Source of the DNA: Phascolomyces articulosus
Lineage: Eukaryota; Mucoromycota; Mucoromycetes; Mucorales; Lichtheimiaceae
DNA: 64,000 bases
NCBI GenBank assembly: GCA_025677815.1
Contig: JAIXMP010000024.1
Span: forward strand, 434,001-498,000
Direction: 5' to 3'
A program made the translations under genes and the position numbers. The notes beneath the pieces were generated by a model. That model had not been told where the DNA came from, searched no databases, and was given only the letters and a program-made list of their open reading frames with translations. This document shows, piece by piece, positions 34,687-47,066 of the stretch (position 1 is its first letter; every line of letters begins with the position of its first letter).

Positions 34687-35061
34687 ATGGCATCGCGTTT
34701 AAAAACTTTGACATTATTCTCATCAAGTACTTGTTCATTATGTACAACAGCAAAAGAATCGATACTAAAAGTTCAAAAACAGGTAAACACTTGATTCATT
34801 CAAAAAAAAAAAGGTTTATAAAACAATGAACAACTCATTCTCAATATTATTATTATATAAATATAGCAACCATTTAAATTGGTTGTTTTGGATATCCATA
34901 AAGAAGAATGTCCCAAGGAATTTTCAGATAAATACATGTTTGATATACCTGTTGTTCATTTAAATGATCAATTTTTAACACAACATCGTGTACAAGAAGA
35001 TAAATTATCAGAAGCATTAAAAAAATATGATCAAACAGGTCTTGTTGAAAAAATTAAATAA
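34687..35061 (+). CDS. Glutaredoxin-like small thiol protein (YDR286C/C5orf63 type)
   Basis: Two exons (34687-34782, 34867-35061) encode 96 aa. A thioredoxin-fold core is visible: beta strand LTLFSS, redox CxxC (Cys16-Ser-Leu-Cys19), then KLVVLDIHKEE, and the cis-Pro site in FDIPVVHLN. The length and the CSLC motif fit the small glutaredoxin-like family represented by yeast YDR286C and human C5orf63, whose substrate is not well established. The C-terminal helix LSEALKKYDQ completes the fold. The N-terminal ASRLKTL is weakly basic, so mitochondrial targeting is possible but unproven. Confidence 0.75.
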
Positions 35062-35925
35062 TAATAAATTTGACAACCTTTTCTTTCTTTAAAATGATTT
35101 ATAATATATTAATAAACAACCTTGCATGTCGTTGTTGTCGTTTGGGTGGGGGGAGGAAGGGGCCATGGGAATCGTTTACTATAAAGTAGGAGTGAGAAGG
35201 AGTCTATCTACATTATATATTTAGTAACAACATTATATTTTATTCACTTAATGATTGGCTTAGAATAAAACTGCGTTGGTAACACATTTTAGTTTTATCG
35301 ATACACAAGAAAAAAAACACACACACAGAAGATGTTGGTGATGATGATGATGATTCTCCGAGTTTTCTGCTTGGTTTGGTTTGGTTTCCTTTATTATTTC
35401 CATTGCAAAAAAAAAAAAAGAGAGAGAGAGAGAGAGAGATAAGAAAATGGGGGTTGTGTCAATTTAATTTCGTAATTATTTACAAAGTAGAAGTATGTGT
35501 ATGAGAATTTGTGATATAAAAGAATAATCGTAAACGAGTTATAATGTTGATTTGTTGATTGCTTTGATATATAATCGTAATATAAATGATAATGATTCTT
35601 TTTCTTTTCTCTAGGAAATGAAAAAGAATATCATGATATCAAATAATGAAAAGGGTGTTGTTGTTGCTATTGTTGTTGAGTTGAACTTGTTATAAAAATA
35701 GTAATCGTTTGGTCGTAATAAAAGTTATTTAGGAGAAGTAAAAAAGTAATAATAGTAGAAGAGAAGAAGAAGAGGAGGAGGAGTTGACGATGTGTATTGT
35801 TGTATATTCTTTTGATGTTGCTTGTTGTGTTGTAAAAAAAATGGATATATATAAAAGTAAAATAATAAAAATAAAAAAAGGGGTTTTGTTTCTTGTGTAT
35901 AAATTATCGTTCAAACTGTCTTTTT
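35062..35925. other. AT-rich intergenic region with simple repeats
   Basis: Convergent spacer between the glutaredoxin-like and G-gamma genes. Holds a GAT-rich run near 35337-35355, an (AG)n run at about 35419-35440 and GGTTT repeats near 35375-35390. No gene seen. Confidence 0.5.
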
Positions 35926-36251
35926 TTACATCACACTGCAGCATCCACTTCCAGAAGTAGGTGCAAATGGATCATCCTTTTTGTCGATCGGTCCCCAAAC
36001 AGAAGGGACCATAGGGTCTCTTGTATTTTTACAATGATCAATCAATCTATATATCATATATAAGTATATACATATTCAAAACAATAAAGAGGTTTCAAAA
36101 GTAAAACAAGTTTCATATATATATACCGTGTGGATGCTTCAGAAACAGTTGTTCTAGGGATATCAAGTAATTCTCGTAAACGTTGGTTATATTCAAGAAG
36201 ACGGTTAAGTTTAGCTTCGGATAAATTTTGAGTTCTTCGTGCGTTCATCAT
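35926..36251 (-). CDS. Heterotrimeric G protein gamma subunit
   Basis: Two exons (36127-36251, 35926-36046) give 81 aa. The N-terminal helix RRTQNLSEAKLNRLLEYNQR and LRELLDIPR match fungal G-gamma proteins, which pair with the WD40 G-beta subunit. SEASTRLIDHC and RDPMVPSVWGP form the conserved C-terminal half. The tail ends GSGCCSVM: CSVM is a CaaX box (Met favours farnesylation) and the preceding Cys is a likely palmitoylation site, which places the protein at the plasma membrane. Two consecutive ATGs occur at the start (36251 and 36248), so MM or M is possible. Role: pheromone or nutrient signalling. Confidence 0.92.
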
Positions 36252-36813
36252 TATTATTAAAAGTAATATGTATTTTTTTTATATCAAACAAAAAAAACAG
36301 AAAAGGGTTATTGTGTGTTGTTGTTCAAGAAGTGTGTATTTAAATAAAAAAAAAGCAAAAGGGCAAGCCCGTGGTAAAAAGGAAAACGAAGAAGAAGAAA
36401 AAGAAGAGAAAAAAAGTAGACGATTTAAAAAAATTATTATAACCCAGAAAAAAGAATTGGGTAGGACAGCTTTGGCTGTGCGTATGTGTGTTCTTATTAA
36501 AGCAACTGAAGGTGCTGGCAAAGTTGTAAAGCTGTGACTCTTTTAATGAATTTTTTTACGCGCGGGGTACGTCCGGTTGAATTGTGATGATGGTCTACTT
36601 CTTTCCTTCTTTCCAAAATGGGATGCGATCATCAAAAAAAAAATGGACAGATAGATAATCTTTTTAAGACAATACATTGTGAAACACCGACAGACTTCTT
36701 TTGCTTATAATCTCTCTTCTGTTTGATTTTCTCTTTTGTTTTCTTTTCTTCTTCCCTTTTTGACACAAAAGCCCATAACCCCTCCCCACTCTTCTCCTTC
36801 TTCAAAACAAACC
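36252..36813. promoter_or_regulatory. Divergent region G-gamma / LYS4
   Basis: 562 bp. Low-complexity A/G-rich open frames here are not genes. A TGACTC element (36535-36540) lies 274 nt upstream of the LYS4 start. Confidence 0.45.
36535..36540 (+). promoter_or_regulatory. TGACTC, possible Gcn4/CpcA-type site for LYS4
   Basis: TGACTC is the core of the Gcn4 (TGACTCA) site of general amino-acid control; the seventh base here is T instead of A. Its location before an amino-acid biosynthesis gene fits, but a 6-mer occurs by chance often. Confidence 0.3.
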
Positions 36814-39238
36814 ATGCTTGTCACCTTATCTACAAAGAATATATTACGACAATCATCATTCACTTCTGGTCGTATCGTATCGAATGCATTATTTCATCGA
36901 ACATTTGCATCATCCAGCACACTTCATAACGATGTCACTGATACACAAAACTTGGTAGAAAAGATTGTACAAAAGTACGCTCTTGATTTACCTGAAGGTT
37001 ATAAAGTCAAGAGTGGTGATTATGTTTCTATTCGTCCTCATCATATTTTAACTCATGATAATACAGGCGCTGTCATTCCAAAGTAAGTTTCTATCTCTTC
37101 ATGTATATAAATTGGATTGGTCAGTCGTCGCCCTTTAATAAAAAAGATCTAACTCCATCTTTTTTTTATGTCAAAAAAAAAAAAAAAAAGGTTCAAGTCC
37201 ATTGGTGCTACAAAATTCTATAACCCCAAACAACCTGTTTTTGCACTTGATCATGATGTACAAAACAAGACAGAAAAGAACTTGAAAAAATATGCCAATA
37301 TTGAAAAGTTTGCCAAAGAACATGGTGTGGATTTCTACCCTGCTGGAAGAGGCATCGGTCATCAAGTCATGATTGAAGAAGGTTATGCCTTCCCTCATAC
37401 ATTGACCGTGGCTTCTGATTCTCATTCTAATATTTATGGTGGTATTGGTGCTGTCGGTACTCCTATTGTACGTACTGATGCTGCTGCTATTTGGGCTACA
37501 GGTCAAACATGGTGGCAAATCCCTCCCGTTGTCAAAGTCGAACTTCAAGGTGAATTGCAACCTGGTGTGACAGGCAAGGATGTGATTATTAGTTTGTGTG
37601 GTTTGTTCAACCAAGATCAAGTCTTGAATACTGCCATTGAATTTCATGGTGGTAATGCTCTTTCTGTCGAAGATCGTTTGGCCATTGCCAACATGACCAC
37701 GGAATGGGGTGCTTTGGCTGGTGTGTTCCCTGTCGATGATTTGACCGTGGACTATTTACGTAAACGTATGCGACGTATCGAATTGACTCATTTCGAAAAC
37801 AAGAATTTACCTCCTACTCCCAAGGGTGAAAAGTTTGTTCATCCTCGTATCAATGATGAAAACATTCAAGCTTTGGTGGATAATCCATTGGCCCCATCCC
37901 CTAACGCTACTTATGCTAAGAAGTTGACATTGGATTTATCAACCTTGACACCCTATATTTCTGGTCCCAACTCAGTTAAGGTCGCTACTCCATTGGCTGA
38001 ATTGGAAGCCAAGGATATCAAGATTAGTAAAGCTTATTTGGTCTCTTGTGTCAATTCACGTGCCAGTGACTTGAAGCAAGCCGCTGATGTTGTCAAGGGT
38101 AAGAAGGTCAAGGAAGGTGTTGAATTTTATGTCGCTGCTGCTAGTTCCGAAGTTCAAAAGGAAGTAGAGGAAACAGGTGATTGGCAAACTTTGTTGGATG
38201 CTGGTGCCAAACCTCTTCCCGCTGGTTGTGGTCCTTGTATTGGTAAGTTTTTTTTTTTTTTTGGAGAAAAGTGATGACAACGAAATGAAATATGTGTGAA
38301 ATAAAAAAGGAGTGGAATAATTGATTGACTGGTATATTGTTATTAGGTTTGGGTACTGGTTTGCTCAAGGATAACGAAGTTGGTATCTCTGCTACCAACC
38401 GTAACTTCAAGGGCCGTATGGGTTCCCCATCCTCTTTGGCTTATTTGGCTTCACCTGGTAAGAAAAAAAAATGGATAAACTTAATATATAATGGACAAGA
38501 AAAATGGGAAAATTAACATTTTTTATGTGAAATTAATTAGCTGTTGTTGCCGCATCTGCTCTCGCTGGTAAGATTGCCTCTCCCAGTGGTTTGGATCCCA
38601 ATGCACCAGCACCTACATTTACCATTGAAACCACTCAACAAGCTACTGATGACGCCAGTACCACTACTGCTGAACCCGAAGTCTTGCCTAACTTCCCTGC
38701 CGTGATCAAGGGTGAACTCCTATTCTGTAACGCCGATAACTTGAACACAGACGGTATCTATCCTGGTAAATACACTTACAATGATGACATGACCATTGAT
38801 GACATGCGTCAAGTCGTTATGGAAAACTATGATCCCGAGTTTGTCAAAGTTGTCAAGCCTGGTGATGTCCTTGTCGGCGGTTTCAACTTTGGTACTGGTT
38901 CCTCCCGTGAACAAGCTGCCACTGCTATCAAGTCGCGCGATATTCAAATCATGATTGCTGGTTCTTATTCTGATATCTTTAAGCGTAATTCCATCAACAA
39001 TGCTCTTTTGTTGATCGATTCCCCTGAATTGGTCAAGGATATGAAGGAAGAATTTGGTAATAACGAGTTGACCAAACGTACTGCTTGGAATGTCACCATT
39101 CATGTGGCTGAAGGTCGTGTGGAAGTCAAGAAAGCCGATGGTTCTGAAAAGGCTTACAAAGTTGGTGCCTTGGGTAAGAGTGTTCAGGAAATTTGGTTGG
39201 ATAATGGTCTCGAAGGTTGGGTCAAGCAAAGATTGTAA
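36814..39238 (+). CDS. LYS4: Homoaconitase, mitochondrial (LYS4)
   Basis: Catalyses homocitrate/homoaconitate to homoisocitrate in the fungal alpha-aminoadipate lysine pathway. Four exons (36814-37082, 37191-38242, 38347-38457, 38541-39238) give 709 aa. Residues 1-35 ([20 protein letters not shown] onward) are an Arg/Ser-rich presequence. The first domain has [30 protein letters not shown] and [18 protein letters not shown], the homoaconitase signature. The 4Fe-4S ligands sit in SCVNSRASD and the CGPC motif ([12 protein letters not shown] across a junction). The C-terminal swivel domain contains [20 protein letters not shown]. An ATG at 36736 lies further upstream in frame, but 36814 gives the better presequence. 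Intron 1 ends in an A-run before its AG. Confidence 0.95.
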
Positions 39239-39308
39239 ACAAAAAAAAACCTCTTTCGGATTATATATCATATGTTGTTTCAACAAAAAAGTTATTTCCA
39301 CCTGTTTT

Positions 39309-39336
39309 ACACATACACATACACATACACATACAT
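39309..39336. repeat. (ACACAT)n hexanucleotide repeat
   Basis: About four and a half copies of ACACAT/ACATAC in the 3' flank of LYS4, directly followed by a perfect hairpin (39339-39355). Confidence 0.9.
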
Positions 39337-39338
39337 TG

Positions 39339-39355
39339 CATGCTTAAAAAGCATG
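39339..39355. terminator. Perfect 7-bp hairpin in LYS4 3' flank
   Basis: CATGCTT-AAA-AAGCATG. It lies 100 nt after the LYS4 stop codon. It could be an mRNA 3'-end or stability structure; the termination role is not proven. Confidence 0.4.
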
Positions 39356-42288
39356 TAGTCGTTTAGAACATCCTTCTCTCTCTTTTATTTTCATCCATTT
39401 TACGCAATAATCTCATGTACATAGAGTAAAAAAAAATTAGTCATTAAAAATACTAATTCGCTTCATTTTATTTCCTTTTAATTATTTTTTTGATGATGGA
39501 GACGGATATTATATAAGCTTTGAAAGTCAACAAGTTATTTGGATTCTTATTATATGACATTCAAACTGTACAATACATTTTACTGCCTATCTATGTTATA
39601 CAAAAAACTTGGAATCAGAGATTTAGGCATTCATTCGAAAATTCGAAAAAAATAAAAAAAATTTGGGTCAGAGGAAGTTCATAAAATTGAGCTCCAAACA
39701 ATCAAAGCATCACTTATTTTATTAATACAACCAACGTTTCATGCATTTTTAATTTTTTTGATACGATCAATTTTCGACCTGGGGCACTATTATCTTGAGC
39801 ATGACAAGGTTTATCCATATTTGGATTAGAGTGGCATAACTTTTCTATACTTTAATGAAATTTATTTTTCTATCACCAATGAATACTCTTGTCAGAAAAA
39901 TGAAAAGGTATAAAAGGATAATGATTCAACTTGCTGAATAAAAAAAACATTCTTTAATCAAAACCTATACTACTGACCTTTTTTTAAAAAAAAATCAATT
40001 TCAGTACTAACAAAATGAACAATGGCCCATTGAACCGTAAGTAGACCATCCAAATTTCTTATTGCATTACAATTATATCCTGATATTAAAGTGTACACTA
40101 TATAGTAGTGATAACATACCTTCAGCAAGATCCAAGCCCATCCATCCATCACTTTGTAACAGTGCACTTTGCTCAGATTGCTGAGCAAACATCAAACCTA
40201 AGAACTATATACAGAACATGGCGATCTATATACGCGCGTGCCTGCCAGCGGTTAGGATTTCAGTACTGTCAAGGAGACTGGTTAATGCCCATTGATTGGG
40301 ATATGATCCGGGTGTACAACGCAGTAGCGTGTGACCGTTGTGGTCGAGGCCAACAACAACTACTAAATGCAGGTGCGCTGACGTTCATATTACCTTTTTT
40401 GATCGAAGAACATTTCTTGCCTAATTCCGACTATTAATTCTAACATTAACAACCTTTATTGTGCTTTTTTTATACAACCTTTTTTTTAAAAAAAAAAACT
40501 ATATCTAGGCCCTGGCATGAACCACTATGCACCTTACTAGGTACTTTTGCAGTATAAGATTGATATGAAGGCTGAGATGGAACTGAAGAGGATTTATAAA
40601 ATGATATAACAATATTGAACTACCATTTTATTTTTCAAAATGGATGGATACTTGTACTATTTTATGAACTATTAATCTTTATGACATTATATATGAAAAG
40701 AGATGGCGATTTAGGGTGGTGACGGACTGTTATTATTGATATTGTTGGAGATGGGGGGATAATGATGATTTGTATAACGAGTTCAAGTTGTTGCCTTCAT
40801 ACTATCATTTGTAACTTCCTTTACAGGAGCCAGCTTTTCTTAAAATAAAAAGAAAAGATAGCTCTCAAATGTTATAAATATAAAGATAAAACTCGATGGT
40901 TCAGTTGCTGTTTCGGAATGGGGAGTAATTGTAGAAACAGATGTTGGTAGTATGAGAAAACGTGATGACTTTAAGAATTATTGAATTGGATCGATTAGAA
41001 ACGGGTTCAGAGACTGAGCACAAGATTTTTTTATTATCATTAAATAAATAGGATCGTTGTCATGGAGACACAATAAAATTAATTCTTCTGTTCCAGTTTC
41101 AATATGATACGTTTTTTTTTTCATTCCTTGCTAAAGTCTTGATATACTTATATATTCATTCAGAATATTTTTTTGCTTTCCATATGATTTTAAAGAGCAT
41201 GTAGTTTAATAATCTACAATAGAATCATTTTTATATTTTGTAGTAGTAGGTTTACTCATAGAGCTTTTTCTCTATACTTGGTTTCTATCATTAAACAAGC
41301 TGATCCTGTTATTTCTTTGGCGCATAATTAAATACAGAACCATTGGTTATTACATCCTTTAACTTTATCAAGTATAATTAGCAGTGGAAAACATACAACG
41401 GAATTATTCAATCTGGACAACAAAAGAAAGTGATCCATTTATATAATTTAATGATATGCCTACATGGTGGTAGTAGGCACACATTTTCGTACTTTCGTTA
41501 TTCTACCACCCCATAACTTATTGTTTCAGACAATAAATATAGATAAAGATATTTTATAGTTCCCATCATGAAAATAAATTTATTATTACCATTTTATACC
41601 ATGACTCGTCTAATACTGGTAAATATTAAAGGGAATTACTACATGCGCCGAAAACCTGACCATTTACGCTGAATAATATATAATATAATCACGGAATTGT
41701 TATATCTTAAAAAGGAGAATAAAAAATAGTACGAATGTGATATCTCGTACTTCATTAAAAAAATGATATACACTTTGTTCTTCGCAATAACTATAAAGTT
41801 AACCTTCAGACCACCAACATCAGTACATTTCTTACGTAAATTTATTATAACCCTGCTTCCTCAATAACACTGTTATGAATTACATAACCTTATATATAAT
41901 TACATTTATATAGTCTTACAAAAAATATATTATACAGTGGAACCTTAATTATACAATAAACTTCTCTGTTTCTGTCAAGATTAGTTGCTATATACAAAAA
42001 AAAAAGGCCAAAGAATAAATATATGGAGATGTTTATAAAATCATTCTCTAACTTATTTTTATATCAGGTTACAATTCAAAACAACATTTCAAAGTAGTAG
42101 TTGTTTTCACTTATATTTTTCAGCGCAGCTGGTTGTGCTTATGATTTTTCAGTGCCGATGATAATAAAACGAAATAAATATTAGGAAAACAGCTTGTCCT
42201 GCCACTAATAACATGTTTTGTAAAACCGACAGATTTTTCAAATTCTGTGCATGATTTTTTTTACAAGCACTTTTTTTTCGTCAAAATA
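39356..42288. other. 3-kb AT-rich spacer
   Basis: Mostly very AT-rich DNA with A/T tracts and no recognised gene. The one exception is the GC-richer island at about 40110-40440, listed separately. No tRNA or rRNA signature found. Confidence 0.45.
40110..40437. other. Coding-like, GC-richer island of unknown origin
   Basis: Composition rises clearly above the surroundings. An open frame on the plus strand runs to TAA at 40435-40437 (segments YARACQRLGFQYCQGDWLMP and AVACDRCGRGQQQL). The minus strand also offers protein-like segments (MFAQQSEQSALLQSDGW in 40137-40200; VVVVGLDHNGHTLLRCTPG). The direction and product are undecided. It could be an isolated exon of a lost gene or a retroelement or transposase fragment. 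The plus frame has two cysteine pairs but no named domain. Confidence 0.3.
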
Positions 42289-45200
42289 ATGGCAAAACGC
42301 GGGACCAAAAGATTAAATGACAATGAAGAACAACCTACGAAACGACGAATAACACGATCAACAAAAAAAATTGAATCAACTGCGGAATCTTCAACACAAT
42401 CACGTCAATCAAGTAGTAAACAACAAAAAAGAGATATTCCAGCAAAAGACAACGACGACCGCCGCAGCAGTAACGACAGCAACAGTGATCGTGAGGACGG
42501 CGAATATGATTTTCAACCCAAAAAAATTAAAGGAAAACAACGAGCTCGAAATCAAACTACGAGTCTTACAGAACAATTCATTCAAGCTGAAGAAAATGAT
42601 GCAAATGGTCTCGAAATCGAATCACCATTGCCATCACCAGTATTGCCAGTTATTGCAATAAACGACCAAGAACAAGAAAACGATGACAATGACGACGACG
42701 ATAATAGTGACATGGGCGACAACATGGATTGGGAAGACATTCAAGTTCCTCATACCAGTACAGCATTAGTAGAAGATGGCCCAATGGATATTCAACAAGA
42801 GTCTCAATATAAAGATGTTGAGATAGTATTCGAAGCACCACGAGCCGTGTTGAAGTAAGCAAACAGTTTTGCGGCTTAAATAATTCGGATAAACTTAAAA
42901 AATGCACCTTCCTACTTTTAGAAAATCAAAATGGCAAGCAGAATATGATCGGACTTTACGTGAAGCAATACATCATACACATGTCGTATCACTTATTGCT
43001 CACTTTATGATTCGAAATGGATGGTGTGCATCCAACGAAGTTCAGGTAAATTTTTATACATACAGCTATTGTAAACAGGATATATAAACAGTTGGAGGAT
43101 TGACACAGTGAAAATATAAAAGGCAGTATGTTTATCTGTTGTGCCAGATTATCTTCAAACACAATGCGATCGAAAGGACCTCTCAGAAAAGGATTTTGAA
43201 AAAAGTATCAAATGGCTGATGACGTGGTGGAAAGGATATTTTACTCTTACTGGTGCTGGTCTTGGTACACGGGCATATGACGAGTATGAGTTTTTCAAAG
43301 ATTTTGATTTCACCAAGGATGATAATGTAAGTTTTAAGGTTATAAAACATCCATCTACCTTCTTCTGAGTTTTGTTGTAGATAGATTCTTATTCTTGCAT
43401 TCTATTTATCAGTTGGCATTGGATATATTAAAAAAGCGTGATATGGTGGATGGTGAAAATATCCAAACTGCTATGGATTTTGTTGACAAGTTAGTTTCAA
43501 AGGAAGGCTTTCGAGATATCTCGGCTGAATTATTTGTCGCGATATTACGAGCATTATCTTTTGATGCACGTCTTGTCTGTTCACTTCAACCTGTACCATA
43601 TAGAATACCAGCAGCGAAAAAATCAGATTCTCCACGGCCAGCAGGTTAGATTTTTCACAGTAATTTCCATTACAGAATATGAGAAAGACGAATCAACTGG
43701 TTGCTCATTTTTTACTTGAGAAAATACTAATACACATATAATTTTAGATACAGAAGATATGATAGGCGAATCCTCTACGTCAAAACCAAGATTTCCAATC
43801 CGAGTCCGTGGACCAAAATTGGAGGATGATAGCACATTAGATAAAGAACTCAAACAAAGCAATGCCAAACCACCAACAATTTGGGCAGAAGTATATAATC
43901 AATTTACAGAGAAATGGGTTTGTATTGATCCTATCCGTGGCCATTACAACCAACGAAAAGCCATGCAACCTGGCAATGGTGATCGTCACAACGTCATGTC
44001 AATTGTACTGGCATTCTCCCCAGATCAAGATGGATGTATTGATGTAACAAGGCGCTACTCATCCAATATGACCAAAGCACTTCGGCTACGTGAGAAGGAA
44101 CTTACAAAACGGGAAAAAGAAGGTGGTTTCAAATCTTGGTGGGAAGGGCTATATACCATGATTCAAAGAAAACGGTGGAGTAGACGCGAGGAACAAGAAC
44201 AAGATGAACTTGAAAACCTAAACACCAGGGAACCAATCCCGACATCCATTGGAGCATTCAACAACCATCCGCTTTATGCTTTGGAACGGCACTTGAAGAA
44301 ATTTGAAGTGTTATATCCAAAAGAACCTATCTTGGGTCATATCCGAGGTGAAGTCATCTATCCAAGATCGTGTGTCAAGACAGCGCACACAGCGGAAACA
44401 TGGATCAAACAAGGACGAGTTATCAAGGATGGCGAACAGCCAATTAAATACGTCAATGCACGTGCAGTAACGTTAGAGAAAAAGAGGATATTAGAAATGG
44501 CTAAACAGGAAGGTGAGACGATCAAGACCCCATGCTATGGGAAGTGGCAGACTGATGTATATAAACCACCGCCAGTAGTTGATGTAAGTGCACCGTTAAT
44601 TTATTATGCTTAGATAACGGAGGATACATTTATACATCTCAACATATAATGCTCGTTTTATACAGGGAATTGTTCCCAAGAATGCATTTGGAAAAGTGGA
44701 TTTATACACTCCAGAAATGCTACCAGCTGGTGCAGCTCATATTCCAAGTAAGTATTTTTAGAAGGAAAGATATGAATTGGGGTGCAACCCAATTAGATAA
44801 ATAGGGTTACTTACAAAGAAGCAAACATCGTAAACATAGTCAATGGAATTGCAAAGATTGCTCGAAAATTAGGTATCAATTACGCAGAAGCAACAGTAGA
44901 TTTTGAATTTGCTAGAGGGCGATCAATCCCCGTTACATCGGGCATCGTAGTTGCAAAAGAAAACAAACATATTCTCCTTGAGGTATAAAAAAGTATATTA
45001 GTAACAGTAGTAAAATACAACTTTCTAAAGCATTGTATTTTCTGTTTTTGAACAGGCATGGTCAGAACATGAACATACAGAATCAACCAAAGCAATTAAA
45101 AAACAAGAAAAAGAAGTATATGGTCGATGGAGAAAACTTATTTTGGGCACCTTAATCAAGGCTCGGCTAGATCGAGAATATGGAGGAGGAGATACTTCTT

Positions 45201-45397
45201 CATCTTCAAGCATCATAACGTCTTCTGCTATTACGGATAATGAATCAAAATCAATAACAAGTGATCATAAAGATACGCCATGGGAATCATTTCTTAAAAA
45301 TCGACACAAGGATCAATCGGGCGAAGAAATTATTGGTGGTGGATTTATACCCCAAGAAGATTCTCCTGATGCTGGCGGTTTTTTTCCTGACGACTAA
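42289..45397 (+). CDS. RAD4: DNA damage recognition protein RAD4/XPC
   Basis: Nucleotide-excision-repair factor that, with Rad23, recognises helix distortion. Eight exons: 42289-42854, 42922-43045, 43123-43326, 43413-43644, 43748-44583, 44666-44747, 44819-44982, 45056-45397; 849 aa. The N-terminal 190 residues are a disordered acidic and basic nuclear tail. The transglutaminase-like domain follows (HVVSLIAHFMIRNGWCASNE; LFVAILRALSFDARLVCSLQ; PPTIWAEVYNQFTEKWVCIDP). BHD1 contains SIGAFNNHPLYALERHLKK and GEVIYPRSCVKT; BHD2/3 contain CYGKWQTDVY, NAFGKVDLYTPEMLPAGAAH and GIAKIARKLGINYAEATVDF. The tail is Ser/Asp-rich. The start ATG follows an A-rich leader; an upstream in-frame ATG at 42247 would add 14 residues rich in Phe. 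Confidence 0.95.
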
Positions 45398-46752
45398 GAC
45401 GATTATTTCTATATAAGTTACTTACTGATGATATAAAATTATTTTTTATTTCCAAAATTATAAAACGAAATGTTAACATGGCATTGAGTTTAATGCCATT
45501 TAATTTTGTAGTTGTTATTATATTTTTGCACGATGAAAGCTCTTAAGCCTAATCGAAAAGAAAACACTATATTTTCGATGATGTATAACAGTTTCCTTGA
45601 AATTAGCACTGTATTTACTGAGTTTTATGGAACAGTATCAAAAGTGCTAAAGCAATAAATTGTCGAACTTTGAGGTATTCCTTTGGCAATATATATAACC
45701 AAAGAAAAACCATTATAATAAATAACATAAAACTAAGCTTGCTAAATAAACCAAGTAATGCTCTTATAATATTTTGAAGATAAATTAATGATATTATATA
45801 CTACTGCTGCTTAATATGAATATATATAACAACTTTTTTCCTTTAACTTGACCACATATAATCTTATTATTGCTCTCGAAACAAAAATAATATCATCCGT
45901 TTGTACTATCCTATATAGTTTATCTCTTTTTCTTCTTTAGAGTCTATTACTACTGTTGCAGTTTTTTTTAGATGATTTTAAATTAAAGTGATACATTTCA
46001 ACCTGCAACACCCAATCTACTTATCGTCTTGACGGTTTGAGTTTCTTACTAGCCGATTGTGACAATTATAATCCGTGCGAGTTTTTTTTTTTTTTTGACA
46101 GTTTGACCCCACTTTGGAGAATAACCCACATTTAAAAGTGATATTCATTTTTTTATTGCCTGGCAAAAAGTATTCAAATGACGCTTTATTTTGTTGTTAT
46201 GTAAGACAAAAAAGTAAATACAGTAGGTATCCTTTTTGGGAAAAAGACTCTCCTTTTTATCTTCTTTCTACATTTCCTCATTATTTAATAGATGAAGTGA
46301 CATTTTTGTAAGAAATGTATTTTTCTATATATATATTACTATTGTATGATGTATATCGATAGGCATAAGAGTTTTATTGTTGAATAATTGGTTGATTCTT
46401 ATTTTCTAGTCTGTGAAATTTATGGTTTGCATCTCTTTATTACCCGCAGAAACATAAAAGTATTCTCCAGTGAAAGATTTTCATATCTGACATTTGGGTA
46501 ACCAATATGCTCGATCCACAGTATCCACAAAATTCTACTTGTTTAATGCTGATTATACGGGATGAAGTTTCTTTTCATGTAATGATAATAAAGCGAAAAT
46601 GCAACTTACAAACTGGTGGGTTACACCACTGTGAGTGGACCGTTCACAAAATGAATAAGCAGTCACTTCTTCTGTCAGCAAACGCTGGTGTACTCCAAGG
46701 GAAATAGCAAAATACAGCAACCAATTTTTATCCTCTAAATAATACAACAAAA
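45398..46752. other. 1.35-kb intergenic region
   Basis: AT-rich with no convincing gene. A run of 15 T at 46082-46096 is followed by GACA. Small open frames (for example 46114-46311 and 46507-46707) lack domain or splice support. Confidence 0.4.
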
Positions 46753-47066
46753 ATGGGTCACGACATTAAACTCGATCCCGCAATTGAACGATGGGCCCAT
46801 CTTCGTGAAAACACTCATCTTTATTATGGTTGGAACAAGAGAAACACAAGACGCTCCATTCTTTGGCTCGCTGTTGTTCCCATTGGTTTGACCGCTTTGG
46901 CCTACGCGACTCAGGTAAAAAAAAAACACATTTACGCAAATACTTTCGCCAATCTCTATTCTTTAATATAATCCATATTAACTGTGTGTTATTATTATTA
47001 TAGGACAAATGGAACTTGGCTGCATCGCAAACCAAGGCTGAAATGAACAATGAAAAACCCCAATAA
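46753..47066 (+). CDS. Small complex I accessory subunit, NDUFB4/B15-like
   Basis: Two exons (46753-46914, 47004-47066) give 74 aa. The sequence DPAIERWAHLRENTHLYYGW is followed by a basic stretch (NKRNTRRS) and one transmembrane helix (ILWLAVVPIGLTALAYAT), then a short polar tail. Length, single span and the AIERW...REN pattern fit the B15/6.6-kDa accessory subunit of mitochondrial NADH:ubiquinone oxidoreductase. The protein would sit in the inner membrane arm of complex I. Family assignment rests on this short pattern, so it is moderate. Confidence 0.6.

Noticed and set aside
36268..36537. Lys/Glu-rich 89-codon open frame in the G-gamma / LYS4 promoter region
   Set aside because: Low-complexity A/G-rich DNA in a divergent promoter; the antisense frame is equally open and equally featureless.
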